Positions 38,683-52,000 are shown, numbered from the stretch's first letter. The stretch is 64,000 bases of DNA from Diplosphaera chodatii (GCA_032358165.1 JAALGY010000036.1:1488001-1552000); one strand, 5' to 3'. Numbers and translations: made by a program. Notes: a model not told the origin generated them from the letters alone.

Positions 38683-41575
38683 TCACGTTGGTTGCCCGAT
38701 GCAGAAGTGCTCCAGGGCCGCCGGCTTGTCGATCCAGCGCGCAAACACGCCGCCGGGCTGCGACCGCAGCCGCTGCCAGGCGCTCACATAGCTGCCGCCG
38801 GGGCGGCCCGCTGCTGCCTTGTGGGCGCAGTACGACAGGCCAGCGCCTTGCAAGGAGGGCGGCAACTGGTCCTCCTGTATGTCATCGGCCGGATCGGCGG
38901 GCGCTGGCCGCAGCACGCGCTCCCGCAGCTGCAGCAGCTCCAGGTATCGCCCCAGGGCCGCCCGCTTGCACAGGCTGGACTGTGTGGCCGGGGGCGGCAC
39001 CGCGCGCCTGGCGGCGCCCAGCCTGAGGCCGCTGCCGCCCTGCAGCATATGAGCGGGTTTTGCTGTTTTTAGCACCAACTGTTGCGCATGCATGGGCCCA
39101 TGCGGAAATGGCTCGGGCTGATGCGCCTGACGGCTGCTGCCTTGATGCAGCGCTGCACAGGAAGCAAGCCATAGGAGCGTCCACCAATGGTCAAAGAGGT
39201 GATGTTGGCAGCAGGAGGCAGCACCTGGGTTGCTTCATGCCAGCCTGGGCAGCTGCTTCCGCCGCCCCTGCTGCCACCAGCGGAGACCTGCCCCAGGAAG
39301 CCGCTGCAGGGGGTGCTGCAGCGCCCAATGCCACCCCCAGGCTCGCTGTTGGCTGCCCGGCTGCAGCCGGCTGCGGTGGAGCCGGCCATGGATGCTACAG
39401 GGCCTATGGCAGCGCTGGGTGGCGCGCTCCAGTTCACAGCGGCCCCTGCATCGCAGATCGTGGCAGTGGATGGGGTAAGTGCACCTTGAGGCTGCTGGGT
39501 CAAGTGGTTGGCCGACGCCACACGGCGCAGAACACCAGCCACTGCTGGCCGAACCCTTGCCAAAGCATGACGACAGCTTTGCAGCGATTCCAGCAGGCCA
39601 TGACCACGAGGTCCTCATGCCGTGGCAGCCGCTGGGCGCCACCTGATGGGGACTGGCGACCGGGCGTCGGCTGCAGCCCGAGCGCCGGCGGCGCTGCCGG
39701 AACCACATGCACCGCCAGCGGTGCCGAGTCATGACTGCAGTACGGCCCGCTGAGCGCAAGCAGGGCGGCAGCGACGCGGTCCTGCAGCGCCCGCCGCACA
39801 GCCTGGAGCACCGCAGCGGCCTGCGCAGCGGTGTGCCCGCCTGCCGGTGCAGCTGCAGCGCTCTGAGTCATGGCGGCGGCGGCGGCGGGCAGCGATACTG
39901 TGACGCTGGCCAGCCGCAGCGGCTGCGGCAGGAATTGCGACAGCAGCGCACCCTGCAGCAGGAGTGCAGCACCCTGCAGTCAAGAGGCCTTGAACGGGCA
40001 CTACTTTGTGCGACCAACATGGGGGCAAGAGATGAAACCACATGGTGTGTACAGCTTCTGCACCTGGAGGCCGAGGCACTGCCAGCGCGCGAGCTTGTCG
40101 GAGCAGCTCATCGACAGGGTCGGGGCGCCTCTCCCGGGCTTCCGCCGAGTGATGCCCACCGCCTGGAGGCATAGCAAACTGGTGACCATTGTAGACCTCA
40201 GGACTGTGGGAACAGCCCCTGTCGTGCGGGTGTCGTGGTCGATGCTCGGATGGCATGCTGCAGGACCTTGCAGCACCTGGACTTTGGCACGATCAGCAGC
40301 CCGGCAGCGCTTTGCCACATCAGCGCACACCTGCGCTGCGTCGACAGACTCCACGTCTCCGGCCACCGGCACTCCCACCACTGCGCCGCCAACGCCACCC
40401 TGCAGCACCAGCGGCTTGGCGCCTGTGCGACCAGGCTGCCTGGAGGCCCCGCTGCATGAGGCTGCAGTCGCGGACACGCTGTTGCTGCCGTGAGCTTCAT
40501 TTGCCACTCTGCTGCAGCTGCCAGCGCTGCCGTCGCTGCTGCCGGACCTCTGCTGGGCAGCGCAGGGCGCAAAGATGCTGGCGTCGCCACAGGGTGGCTG
40601 GCTCACGTACATGTGCAGCGCGACGCCGGGCCGCGGCTGACACTCCCTGGGCCGCGCGCACTCCAGCCAGGCGCTGCCACCCGCCGCAGCAGCGCCCGCG
40701 GCACCGGTGCAGCCTGTGCCGCCGCCCGCCACGGGCGCGACTGCACAGTGGGCTGCTGCGGCAGGCCGGTCGGCTGCGAGCTCCGCTGCAAACGCGACGG
40801 CGATCTCTGCTGCCAGCCACCGCTGAAAGGCGCGCTTTGCTAGGACCTGCCAAGGATGAGCAGCCAGGGTCGACCACGACAGACGGCAAACGTGCCTTGC
40901 ACTTGAGGCCACAGTCTTTTGTAGCAACTGCCAAGCGTCCAGCCAAAGCTGGACGCGCGACTCGCCTCGGCGTGCGAGTCGTTCAGCAGGTCGCCCCTGG
41001 GGCTGCGCGCCTCGCCTGCCAAACACTTGGTCCCTGTGCCGATGGCCACCACGTGCAGGGTTGGCTGCACAAATGCGCCTGCATTCGGGTGGGTGGAAGA
41101 TGAGAGTTCGACAGGTGTCAGCAATGCTGGTGCATGCTCACAGTCACATCACATTCAGGCAGGACGGCACTGCCAAAGCCTTTGGCCCTGCTAGGCAGCC
41201 CTGTAACTGAGCCCTGTAACTGAGCAGGCTGACTGCAGGCGTCAGGCATCATCTTCCAGCAGCACCTGCATGGGCAGACGCGCCGCTGGGAGGCGGCTTC
41301 TGAGACTGCGGAGCATCCCCGCTGCTGATGAGGACCGCCGCCATGACGGTGTGCTCGTGCGGCTGCGGCTTGCCGGTGGGCGGCAGTGCCGCGAGTGCCG
41401 CCTGCGCCGCGTCTGCCACTGCCGCGCCCCAGCCGGGACGCTGAAATGCCTCCGCCGCTGCTGTGGCCGCCGGCTCTGCTGCAGGCGCAGCCGCCCCGGC
41501 CATGCCTGCGACGCCTGGTGGCCGTGAAGCCACTGCTTTGCGCTCATGTGCATCCGCTGCCCTTTCAGCAGCCAT
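38683..41575 (-). CDS. TAD1: tRNA-specific adenosine deaminase 1 (ADAT1/Tad1-type)
   Basis: Zinc deaminase that converts A37, next to the anticodon, to inosine in eukaryotic tRNA-Ala. Exons in transcript order: 41266-41575, 40966-41078, 40277-40846, 40064-40162, 39643-39952, 39288-39484, 38683-39039; about 651 residues. Motifs: N-terminal [26 protein letters not shown], zinc/proton-shuttle motif [61 protein letters not shown], and the C-terminal YVSAWQRL...FARWIDKP helix typical of the family. The HAE/VLAKR junction needs a GC donor (GAG|GCGAGT). The 114-bp stretch 40163-40276 has no stop and is a multiple of three; homology argues it is an intron ([14 protein letters not shown]). Exon 4/5 joint is the least certain. 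Confidence 0.94.
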
Positions 41576-41802
41576 CAGCGCAGCTGCAGGTGCTGGCCGC
41601 TGCCGAGCCAGGTCTGCTGCGCATCAGCCGCTAGACACCGTAGGCTGGCCTCTGCCGCGCCTGCCGTGCCCCACTTAGGGCCGCCACTGCTGCGCCGGCA
41701 AAACAGCGACTCCGGGCGAGGCTACAGATGCATGTGACCAGTTGCCAGCTGCAGCTGGTGCCCAGCGTCTGCTGTTGTCCTGCCCACCCGCAGCGTGGCA
41801 GG

Positions 41803-42539
41803 TCATTGCTGCATGGCTTCTGCGGCTGCGAGCTCGGGCTGGTCGCCAGCACCCCGTGGTGCTGCGGCGGCTGCGCCCGGCTGCTTCTTCCGCTTGCCAC
41901 CCTTCGCCTTTCGCAGCTTCGGCGCGTCTGACATCGCCTCGTCCGGCTTGGGCTCTGCATCGGTACATGCACGTACACATGCCTAATGCTGTTGTTCCAT
42001 GGTGCAGAGCCTGCAGGAAACAAGTGCAGTGCTTGCACCGTACGTTGAGCCGGGGTGCATGTGCCGCTTTGTATGGTGACACGACCAGCTTGTTTCTGAC
42101 GATCATCTGACAGCGTCGAAACGCAGTTGGTACCTGTTGCCGCTCGGTCGGCAGCCGCCGCCGCCCGCTGCGCCGCTCGGGCGTCCTTGCGGGCGCTCTT
42201 GCCGGTGCGCTTGCCGCCCGCGTTCTTCACCGCCAGCACGTGAACCTGGGGCGTATGCAGCCGCAGTGTGACTTGTATACCTCGCCTGGCCGGCAGGCCA
42301 CACGGCGGTTGATCAACTCGTTGCCAGAACCCAGAGATGGTTGGCCATGAATGAGGGTGCAACACGGTGTTGAGGACCAACGCTGATCACCAGCTGCATT
42401 GTTCGACGTCTGACCTGCTTCTTAGTCGGCTGCTTGCCTTTTGGGGCCTGAGACTTCGTGCGCAGCTGGGCCTTCCTTTTCAATTTCATCTGCAGCTGGT
42501 AAAACCGGCGTAAAGCGCTGTTTGCTGACAACTCAGGTG
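41803..42539 (-). CDS. Small Lys-rich basic protein, 5' end not resolved
   Basis: Three phase-consistent 3' exons: 42415-42539, 42134-42245, 41803-41954 (stop TGA). The product is extremely basic: MKLKRKAQLRTKSQ, PKGKQPTKKQ, VKNAGGKRTGKSARKDAR, then an Ala-rich helix, LRKAKGGKRKKQPG and a mild Ala/Glu tail. That suits a nucleolar or RNP-associated protein, but I do not recognise a family. The ATG at 42489 would give about 112 residues with the preceding acceptor in the 5' UTR. Alternatively the frame continues upstream (APELSANSALRRFYQLQ) into another exon, perhaps one with SRKKEKNI near 42660-42700 and a first ATG near 42870. The gene is divergent from 3-ketoacyl-ACP synthase III. Confidence 0.5.
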
Positions 42540-43075
42540 CTGCTGTTCAGTTGCTGGACCTCAACATGCAGAAGCTTATGTGTCTGGGGTGCCGTTCTGC
42601 AACCCAGCATCATTCACAAAGCCCTCGCCTGAGGGCGCAGTTTTCATCCCCTGCACTACTGGTCATCGATCGCAGGTACAGCACAGATGTTCTTCTCCTT
42701 CTTGCGACTGATGGCGGTACGCAGTACACGTTCATGAAGCTGTGCACACCAGGTTACAGGACACCGGGGCCCCCAAAACTTGCTGCATGGGCCGTAATTA
42801 GTAATGCAACCGAAGCCCACCCTGGAGCAGGCTTGGCTCAGCGGTGAGCACGGCCTGGCGCCCAATGGCCATCATTTGCAGCACACATAACTAATAACTA
42901 GCCCTGTCATATCAGTGTAACATCTTTGCTGTAATATACAGCTGCCTACGATCCGCAGCTGCGACTCTGGGGACCCCGTCGTGCGTTTGCATGCAGCCGA
43001 GGTCCAGAAAACAGGCTTGATCTGTAGCGAGTGTGCTGCCTGCTGGCAGGCCTTGGGCTGCGCAGAGTCGTCACT
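42540..43075. promoter_or_regulatory. Divergent intergenic region or 5' exons of the basic-protein gene
   Basis: Holds the 3-ketoacyl-ACP synthase III promoter and possibly upstream exons of the minus-strand basic protein. No clear promoter motif. Confidence 0.4.
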
Positions 43076-45548
43076 ATGATGACAGCTCCAGCACAGTCGC
43101 TTGGTTGCATGCATGCGTGCTTTGAAGGCAGCAGGCCTCGGTTGGCAGCCACAGGCATCAGAGGTGGCAGCCAGCGGCGGCAATGTGTCACAACAGCTGC
43201 AGCAGCAGCCGGGCAGCGGGGCTGCAGGATCACAGGCAGCGGCAGCAGCGTGCCGGAGGCGGTGCTCACCAACAGCGACCTCGAGAAGCTGGTGGAGACC
43301 AATGACGAGTGGATCGCGACCAGGACAGGTACATGCGGTGTTATGCGGCACACGATCTGCATGCAATCGAGTCAGCGCCTTTTCTGATCGATAGCAGGCC
43401 CAACTGCGCACCCAACCTGAAATTTGGTCTAGACGTCCTGCTGAATGTTGTCCACTAGGCATCCGGCGGCGGCATGTGATGGCGGCGGGCGAGAGCCTCA
43501 GCTCCCATGCAGCGGCGGCGTCACTCAGAGCCATGGAGATGGCCGGCGTGACGGCAGACGACATTGACATGGTGCTGCTGTCCACGTCCACGCCGGACGA
43601 CCTCTTCGGCAGCGCCTGCCATGTGCGCATGCCACCCCTTGACACGACCGAGGCACCTCCCTATCAGCAAAGGCTGCTCAGCACAGGATGTCATTAGCAG
43701 GCCATCAGTTCGTAGCGCTCGCCAGACATGCAGAGCCTTGTCACCACAGGTCCTGTGCGTGCAATGAGCAGGTGCAGAGCATCATCGGCGCCAACCGGGC
43801 CATCGCCTTTGACCTCACGGCGGCGTGCTCCGGCTTCGTGGTGGGGCTGGTCACCGCGGCGCAGTTCGTGCGCGGCGGCAGCTACAGCACCGTGCTGGTC
43901 ATCGGCGCGGACGCGCTGTCCCGCTACGTGGACTGGCGCGACAGAGGTGGGCCTGGTGCTGGCTGCACGTCGCTGCTTATTTCGTGCGGGCGTTGTTCAC
44001 CTCGCGGTCAATGCAACGGCAGCACATCAGGCTTACAGCATCCACGCATATGCAGAAACGAAGAGCAAGCGAGCCATTGACGTGACTTTCGTGGCTGCAG
44101 GCACCTGCATCCTGTTTGGCGACGGCTGCGGCGCGGTCGTGATGCAGGCGTCAGCGCAGGGCGCCGACTGCTCGCTGCTGGGGCACAAGATGGCCAGCGA
44201 CGGCGGCGGCATGCGCCACCTCAACGCCCCCTTCCGCGCAGCCTCGGAGTCCATCAAGGTCAGGGTACTCACACAGCTGAATCGCCCTGGGCACTTCACC
44301 GGACCGGCATCACGCACTCACCGCTGACCGCTGCATGGGAACAGGGAATGCTTTGCTAACCTGTACCATACTCTGGCCTGGACCCCTGAACCTGTTGTGG
44401 TGGGCAGGCACTTGGCAGCGAGGAGGACGCGTCACAGATGGGCGCGTATGCGAACCTGTTCATGAACGGCGGCGAGGTGTTCAAGTTCGCCGTGCGGGCG
44501 GTGCCGACAGTGAGTTGTTCGACAGTCTGTCCTACAACCTGCACAACCTGCACAGGGCTGCCTGGCTTGAACATGCAGCCTGTTGGCGGTTGCTGTGTTG
44601 CTGCACATGTCAACGCCTGGCCAAGGTGACTCGCTGGCCAGCTACAGCAGCTGCAGTGTGCCGCTCATGTGCAAATGTGGAGCAACACTCGGTATCTGGA
44701 TTGATGCTGAACGCTGGACACCCTTGCAGGTGGTGGAGGCGGCCCTGCACGACGCGCAGCTCGGCATCGATGCCATCGACTGGCTGCTGCTGCACCAGGC
44801 GAACCAGCGCATCCTGGACTCGGCGTCGCAGCGGCTGAAGGTGGGTCTAATCGACAGCAAGCTGGATGTCCTGACCACGTATGCTGGCGGCCAGGGCCTC
44901 AGACACATTGGCGGTGCAGTAGCTCAGGGCAGGGCGTGCTCCGCGCTTTTTGGCGTTTTCGAACTGCATGTCTGGAGAGCAGATGTGTTGTGCATCATGC
45001 TGCGGCACACAGCATCTGCATAGCCAATCTGTGCCAGGAATACTTTGGTGATCATGGCATGGCAAAAGGCTGACTCGACCAGCTGAGCCGCGAAAGGCTC
45101 CTCCCTGTCTCCAGTGTGTCTCCAGTGTGTTCCCTGTCTCCAGGTGGCCCCGGAGCGGGTGATCAGCAACCTGGCGGAGTACGGCAACACCAGCGCCGCC
45201 TCCATCCCGCTCGCGCTGGACGAGGCGGTGCGCGGCGGCAGCGTGCGCCCCGGCGACACGGTGCGGCAAGACCGGAGCTGCTGCATGCCGCGTCTCCTGT
45301 CGCGTGCTGTGCGTGGCGAGCTCAGCGGCGGCTGGGGGGCCGGCGCATGGCGGCAGCGTGGCCTCGGCACTGCCCGGGCTCCTCGATGGGCCAGTGCAAC
45401 CCCACATGGGTGGAGTGAACTGTCATGCAGCCTAGGTGCTGGCAACTCTCAAACGCCACATTAGGCCTGCCGACTGCGCGTGCAGATTGCCATGGCGGGC
45501 TTTGGCGCCGGGCTGACGTGGGCGTCTGCGATCGTCAAGTGGGGCTGA
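43076..45548 (+). CDS. KAS3: 3-ketoacyl-ACP synthase III (FabH-type), plastid
   Basis: Starts type II fatty acid synthesis in the plastid by condensing acetyl-CoA with malonyl-ACP. Exons 43076-43328, 43459-43622, 43772-43946, 44101-44258, 44408-44509, 44730-44840, 45144-45260, 45486-45548; 380 residues, all phases agree. The first ~60 residues are a plausible transit peptide; the enzyme proper starts [13 protein letters not shown]. The catalytic triad is visible: Cys in DLTAACSGF, His in [11 protein letters not shown], Asn in YGNTSAAS. Other family segments: [21 protein letters not shown], and the C-terminal [18 protein letters not shown]. The start at 43076 is the first ATG in frame with no upstream ATG. 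The acceptor tract before exon 7 is internally duplicated (45103-45143). Confidence 0.97.
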
Positions 45549-46004
45549 TCAGCATTCCACACCGGGGGGAGATTGGCGGGGAGCAGTGCGGCAACTGGGC
45601 GCATGCTGGCGGCGAGGCTGTACCAGGGTCTGGCGATGCAGACGTCGAGTGAGCGGCAAAGACTGTACAAAACGTTGCGGGCGGGCGCAGGATAGATGGT
45701 TCTTCTGACATGTGAGCTTGCTGAGGGAGTGGCATACGAGCGCAAATTTCGTGGGCACGATGGCCAGTAGAGAACATGGAGTGCACCTTGTCACTGCACA
45801 TTGTAAGTAGTCTATGTCCAGCAGCCTAGCCCAACTTGGCCATTTAGTGAGTCAGCATGAGCAGATTCTGGACCTCAGGGGACCTGAGCATCGGTGTCGG
45901 AGAAGACGGGGGCACAGTAGTGCTGACTCGCATGCCTATCCCCGCAACATGTCAAACAGTGACTGCTTGCGGACGAAGATCGTTATCAGCGTCAGTAGTG
46001 CAAG
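45549..46004. other. Intergenic region between two plus-strand genes
   Basis: Carries the 3' UTR of the synthase gene and the promoter of the LRR gene. No gene recognised. Confidence 0.5.
45802..45806 (+). terminator. Possible polyadenylation signal of 3-ketoacyl-ACP synthase III
   Basis: TGTAA 254 bp after the stop codon. Confidence 0.35.
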
Positions 46005-49000
46005 ATGAGCTCATTCAGGGACAGGCTGTTTGACATATGGGCGCCGGCCATCTTCGCCAAAGTGCGTGATGCCCTGCCCGTCGTCTCCTGCAGCCCGCGA
46101 CGCAGGGCCCTGCCATCCAATGCACGCCCACCGCCGCTGCGGCAGCTCAGCATCGGCAGCGCCATCGCCGCCTATCGCAAGGCGAACGCGGAGGGCAGGC
46201 TCCTGACCAGCAGGGAGTCTTTGCTGGGAGCGTGCATCGAAGCAGTCGTGGCCAACGTCACCTGCAACCCGCGGGTATACGGCGCGCAGCTGGCGCGGCT
46301 GCCGCCTGACCTGGCTCAGCTGGTCCTGGACGCGCTGATTGCCGCAGCGGCGCTGAGCGACGCGACAGCGAGCTGCTTCAGAGGGCTGTGCGTCTTCGAG
46401 CTGCGGCTGCAGGGCTACCCCGGCATGCGCAGCGCCTGGCTGGCCGACTTCGGCTGCGCAAATCTACGGATCGCAGACCTGCGCGGCTGCGCCAAGGTGA
46501 CCGGTGTTCCTGAAACACATGATAAGGCATCCGCCCGACAGACTTTCCCTGCAGCTGCCGAAGTAGCATCTGAGGGCTGTTCGAGCGCAAGAAGACGTCA
46601 TGTTGTGTATGAAGCGTCACAGGGGCATGTCATACCGGGTGCAGCGCGGTCATGCGCGTCGATCCAGTGCCTTGGCGCGCGTTTTTGAAGGTTCCGACAT
46701 GCGTCCGTCGATGTCCTGTCGGTACACAGCGCCTGTCATCATGCACAAGTCGTAGAGTGTGTGTCTACTCTCGTTTGCTGGTGGTTCGGCTGGGTTTCGG
46801 GATGATGGACAGCTTCAAACCTGCCACCCCTGCCGCTGCTCAACCCTTGCTGCGCCCTGTCAGCATCATGTTGACGAAGGTCCTGATGCTGCCAACGCAT
46901 CTCAGGATCTTACGTTTCTTGGTGCGGACTGGGTGAGCTGACCTGCGGCAGTACCGCCCAGGAGCAGCAGCAGCAACAATAGCAACTGCGGTCTTGCGCC
47001 AGGCTCAAAACGCCCCACCATGTCACCATATCCTGCAAGTCCCAAGCCTGCGTGTGCCTTACGTGTGCGAAATGTCCACGATAGGCTGCTGACCAGCTGT
47101 GCACACTGCACATGAGCCACAAAGATTGCCACGTTGCCCGACCATGCAACGCCCCGGTGCTCCGAGCATCGTATGCAAATATGAGCTATACATACAGTCA
47201 GTCCAGCATCGAAACTCGATCCCCGCAGGTGGGCGACGCGGGGCTGGCGCAGCTGGCGAACCAGCGCGGCCTGGTCACGCTGCTGCTTGACAAGTGTACC
47301 ATCACCGACGCCGGCACCGCGCACCTCACAGGCACGGCTGTAAAACATCCAGGTTTCTAGATTCCAAGGTCCAGCACAGGAACCTGTGCTGTATGCATCA
47401 GGCCACTCGTGCCAGGGGCTGAATACAGAGAGCGATTGCATGAAGCTGCACCAAGATCCTGGCAAACTGCAGTACAGCCAAGGTGCTACAGCGCAGGCGC
47501 GATCGACTGTGTGGTTGCCATACATGCAGTCACGTTGTCCCGAGTTGCGGCAGCTTGGCACTGCAGTCATGAGCCCTGCATGCAGGAACGCCTGCCGGCC
47601 CCTCTTGGCCAGGGATGACCCAGGATGCTTCTGTGCATTGTGCACGACAACACGGCAGCCATTCGTGTGGTGACAAAGTTGCGGCACACCAGTTGCCCCT
47701 GCTTGGTGTTCGCTGACAGCAGTCTGCTGCGTGATGTGCAGGCCTACGGCAGCTGCAGCAACTCAGCCTCGCGGGCTGCGACGGCATCACCCGCACCACC
47801 GTCAGCTACCTGTCCGGTGAGTGCACCTCTCTGTCATTTCACTGAGTACATCAGTACGTGCATGCCGTGCGTCTCCAGTGCCGCACCAGTCCAAGCACTG
47901 GCCATCGCTGCATGCTAGCAGTGCATGTGACATCCTCACACGTCCTGTCCAGCAGGCTGGGCCTGCCGTCAATTGACTCAGATGCTGTAGTGAGGCAAAG
48001 AGGCGTGTTGCAGTGACTATGGTGGGTCGGTTGGCTGCAGGGCTGACGCGGCTGACGTCGCTGAGTCTGGAGCTGTGCAGCGCCGCGTCTGGTATGCAGT
48101 ACCTGCAAGGTACGGCTGTGCATCTGCTGTGCAGATTGCACAGTCACAGTCTTTCGATCCAAGTCCAATGGAGATGTCAGCACGATGCCTGGCTCACGGA
48201 TCCTCCCAGCTGTGAAAACCTGAGCCTCGAACAACGGCACACTCCACCAGTTGCCCGCAGCAGAAAAGGGTGCCAGCAGCTGTGTTGCGAGGAGCACAGC
48301 AGCCCGAGCCCCTGCTGCTGTGTTTTCTTGCACAAGCTGCTGGCACCATGGCTGCTGCCGCCCTGCCGGCAAGCTGTTACCGCAGCAGGGAGTGCCACTG
48401 CAAGCACCTTGATGTCCCGCTGCCGCAGGGCTGCAGCAGCTGCGGGCGCTGAACCTGGGGCGGTGCCACACGGTGTCAAGACTGGAACTGCTTTTCCCCT
48501 TACACCCTGCAGGCCTGCAGCAGCTGCGGGCGCTGAACCTGGGGTGGTGCCACACGGTGGGCAGCGAGGATGTGGCGGCGCTGGCGGCGCTCACCCGCCT
48601 CACCCGCCTGGAGCTGGCGCGCACCCGGGTGCGCCTTCTGTTGAACAACTTTTCAGCTGCACCAACATCCTGCACACCGAGGGTGACTGCGTGCTGGTGG
48701 GTGGATGTGCATCTTAAGCCCACAGTCATGCAGGTTACACCAGAAGCAAAGGCAGACTGCAAATCTGTTGCCTCTGAGGCTGATGCACGCATGGTTAACC
48801 ACTGAACGGTACTCCCTTCTTGCATAGCCAGCTGCCATGTCGTGCGTATAGATGTGCACTGGTTGCTACTGGAAAGCCAAGCACTGGGATATCCAGAGCT
48901 TTGCTCCTTCCAAGTACAGGCGGTGCACTGCTGCTTGCAGTCAAGCTGCTGCCATGTCACATCCTTCTAGCAAGCCTTCCAGAGCCTGTTCGTTGGAGGC

Positions 49001-52000
49001 AAACAAAGCGTTGCTCAAGACATGTCACGTGCAGGCATCGTGCAACTCAGTCCTGTAGCTGGGGCAACATCAGAGCAAGCAGATGTCAGCAATGTGGTCC
49101 TTGAGCAAGCATTTTGCATTGCAGGCGTCCAACCGGGCGATGCTGAAGCTGGGGGCGCTGACGCGGCTGCGGCGGCTGGGGCTGGCGGGCACGTCCGTCA
49201 AGGACGCCGGCCTGGCGCTGGTCACCCCCCTGGCGTCGCTGGAGGTGCTCAACCTGGAGTGGTGCTCCCGCATCACCAACGCAGGTGCGTGGGATACATG
49301 ATTCGCAGATTGACTCCCGAAACGACATGATGGCGTCGAACGTTGTCCCTGGCCGTGCTGGGGCTGCTGAAGCTGGGTTGGCGCCTCCGCACCACCCGCG
49401 CATGCGGGGAGTCCGATGGGTGTTGCACGGCCGACTCATAGCTTGTGCGTGCAAGAGGTTAGAGCATGTGTGCTGATATGTAGGTAGTGTAACACCATGG
49501 CAGACACCTGTTGTCCTACCAGTGTCTTGAAGTCATGCGCGCCTGCTGTCAGCTGCCACCGGGCAGGTTGCTGTCATGCAGACGCGACTGTGTCTGTGGC
49601 AACATCGTAACTCACGAGGTTGCTTCATACATTGTCAGCCTGCCTGACGGCGCCTTGTGTGCTGCACTGCAACATGTATGCACGATCTCATGATGCATAT
49701 GCGAAACGCGGTTGTCCAATCACAGCCCCGGTCAGCCGGCAAACAGCTTCGCAATCCCTGCCAGTGTCATTGCTTTGCCCAGCGCTCATGTGCCCGCGGC
49801 CCAGTGGTGCTCGCCTCTCATCCTGCCGTGCTGGCTGCGGCGCAGGCATCGCCCACCTGGCGGGCGCGGCGGCGCTGCGGGAGCTGAACCTGGCGTACTC
49901 CGGGGTGGGCGACGACGCCCTCGCGCAGCTGGCGGGGCTCACCAGCCTGCGCACCCTCAACCTCGACTCCTGCCACGCCACCGACAGGCGCGGCGCCGAC
50001 TCCTTGTGTGCTTCTGCTGACCTCGGTTGCTGCAAGGGTTGTTTCGTGGATGTCAGGGTCGCTGAGTCGGGTGTTGGGGTCGAACTGTTTTGTAATTGAT
50101 TGTTTCGTAGCTGACTGTGTCGTAGTTGCAGGGGGCCTGGGCCTGCCACAAACTTGCATGCAGCGCGGCTGCAGCACTGCTGCTGACCACAGGGGGACTG
50201 ACCATGCAGGGGGGTGACGCACCTGTCGGGCCTGCTGGCCCTGGAGCAGCTGAACCTCAGCGAGAACGCGGCGGTGCGCGACAGCGGGCTGGCGGGACTC
50301 TCACGCCTGACGCGCCTCGCCTCCCTGGACCTGTCCTACACCAGTGAGCCTTCCAGCCTGGTGCTGAGTAGCAGATCCGATCCCACAGCAGCACCTGTGT
50401 GCACCTGTGGCAGGCAGCCAAACTAGTCGTGCCCGACTTCAGGCATCCCTTGGGCTGTTCTGAACCCATGGCCGCTTTGCATCACAATAACTGTTCTGCG
50501 GCTGGTTGCTTCCGTAGAGAACAGGTACCTGCTCAGACGCACATGTGCGTTGCGTCCATCAGAGCGACTGCATGCCTCTGATGGATGCCGCGCGTGCGGT
50601 CTCAGCAGATCATGGGTGCCAACAGCCTGCAAGGGGCAGTCTTGATCAAAGTCTGGCTGCCACAAAGTCTGGGCTGGCTGCAACGCCATCCGGGCAGCCA
50701 CTTAGGCCTGAATCCGCAAGCTCTCCCAACGGAGCTGGCATATGGTTGCTGTGGGCAAGAACTTGCCCTACAGGCCCGTATCAATGCTGAGGCTCCAGCA
50801 TAAGGTGTCAGCGACAAAGGCCCGTAGGCGGTGGCGGCTATATCAAGCTAGGTGGACACCATCTAAACCCTTGAACAACAATAAAAAAACCCTGCTGTGC
50901 AGGCGTGAGCGACGCGGGCCTGCAGGCGGTGGCGGCGCTGTCGGGGCTGACGCACCTCAACCTGGACAGCCGCCACGTCACCGACGACGGCCTGGCGCAC
51001 CTCACCTCGCTCGTCAAGCTGCGCGCGCTCGACCTGTTTGGCGCCCGCATCAGCGACGCCGGCTGCGCCCACCTCAGGTGTGCATTTGGCGAGCTCGTAC
51101 TTTACACTACCCTAAAGTGAGTCGGACTGTTCAGCGCGCCCATCAGCAACGTCGGAGGCGCGCATCTCACGTGTGCAGTCTCGCAATGGCAGTGGTGTTA
51201 CGTTTCAAAGGCGCTGGGGAAGCGACCACCGCTGCTACCAGCTGTGCAGTCCTGACCAGCTTTCACTTGCGGGCACAGCCGGTCGTGCGGAGGGCGCCTT
51301 CTGCTGAGCTTTGCTGCTCATCTGAAGTGCAACTGCCGCGCCAGCTCATGCCCGCCCACCAGCAAGCGCATGCATCGTCATGTCATGGGTTTCAAAACAG
51401 CATATACAAAGTGAGCCCGCTGCTCTGGCTGCAGGAAGCTGAAGGCGCTGCAGTCGCTGGAGGTGTGCGGCGGCGGCGTGACCGACACGGGCGTCGCCTG
51501 CCTGCAGGACCTGTCGCAGCTGCGCAGCCTCAGCCTGGCGCAGGTACTTGGGGGCAAGCTCGCATAAGTTTGATAGTCCATAGCAGACGCCGATGCAGCG
51601 GGCCGGCCATGGGACCAGCCTGCGCCTGTCACCTGAAGGCATTGCTTTGACAGCGCTCGCCTGCCCCTGCTGTGCTGACTGCTTCTTGCAGCTACCCGGG
51701 CAAAGGCCAATGGTTTGTCCCAACCGCAACAGGCAGTCCATCAGCTGTTTGCCTGGGTTGCGCTGGAAGCCTGTGGGTTCTTTTGCTGCACACCATGTCA
51801 GCCTGTGGCTGCTGTGCGCTAGGGTTGTGGCCCATCACACCTGTGCCACTCATGCCAGCCGCAGCCTTTGTATCAATGTGGACAAAGGGGAGCTGCAGGT
51901 TGGGATCGTGCAACTGAACTGTGGTAATTCACAACAGTGTGCGTCAGCAAGTTCAGCTGGCTCACGTATCCCTGCATGTTCCCCGTAGAACTGCAGGGTA

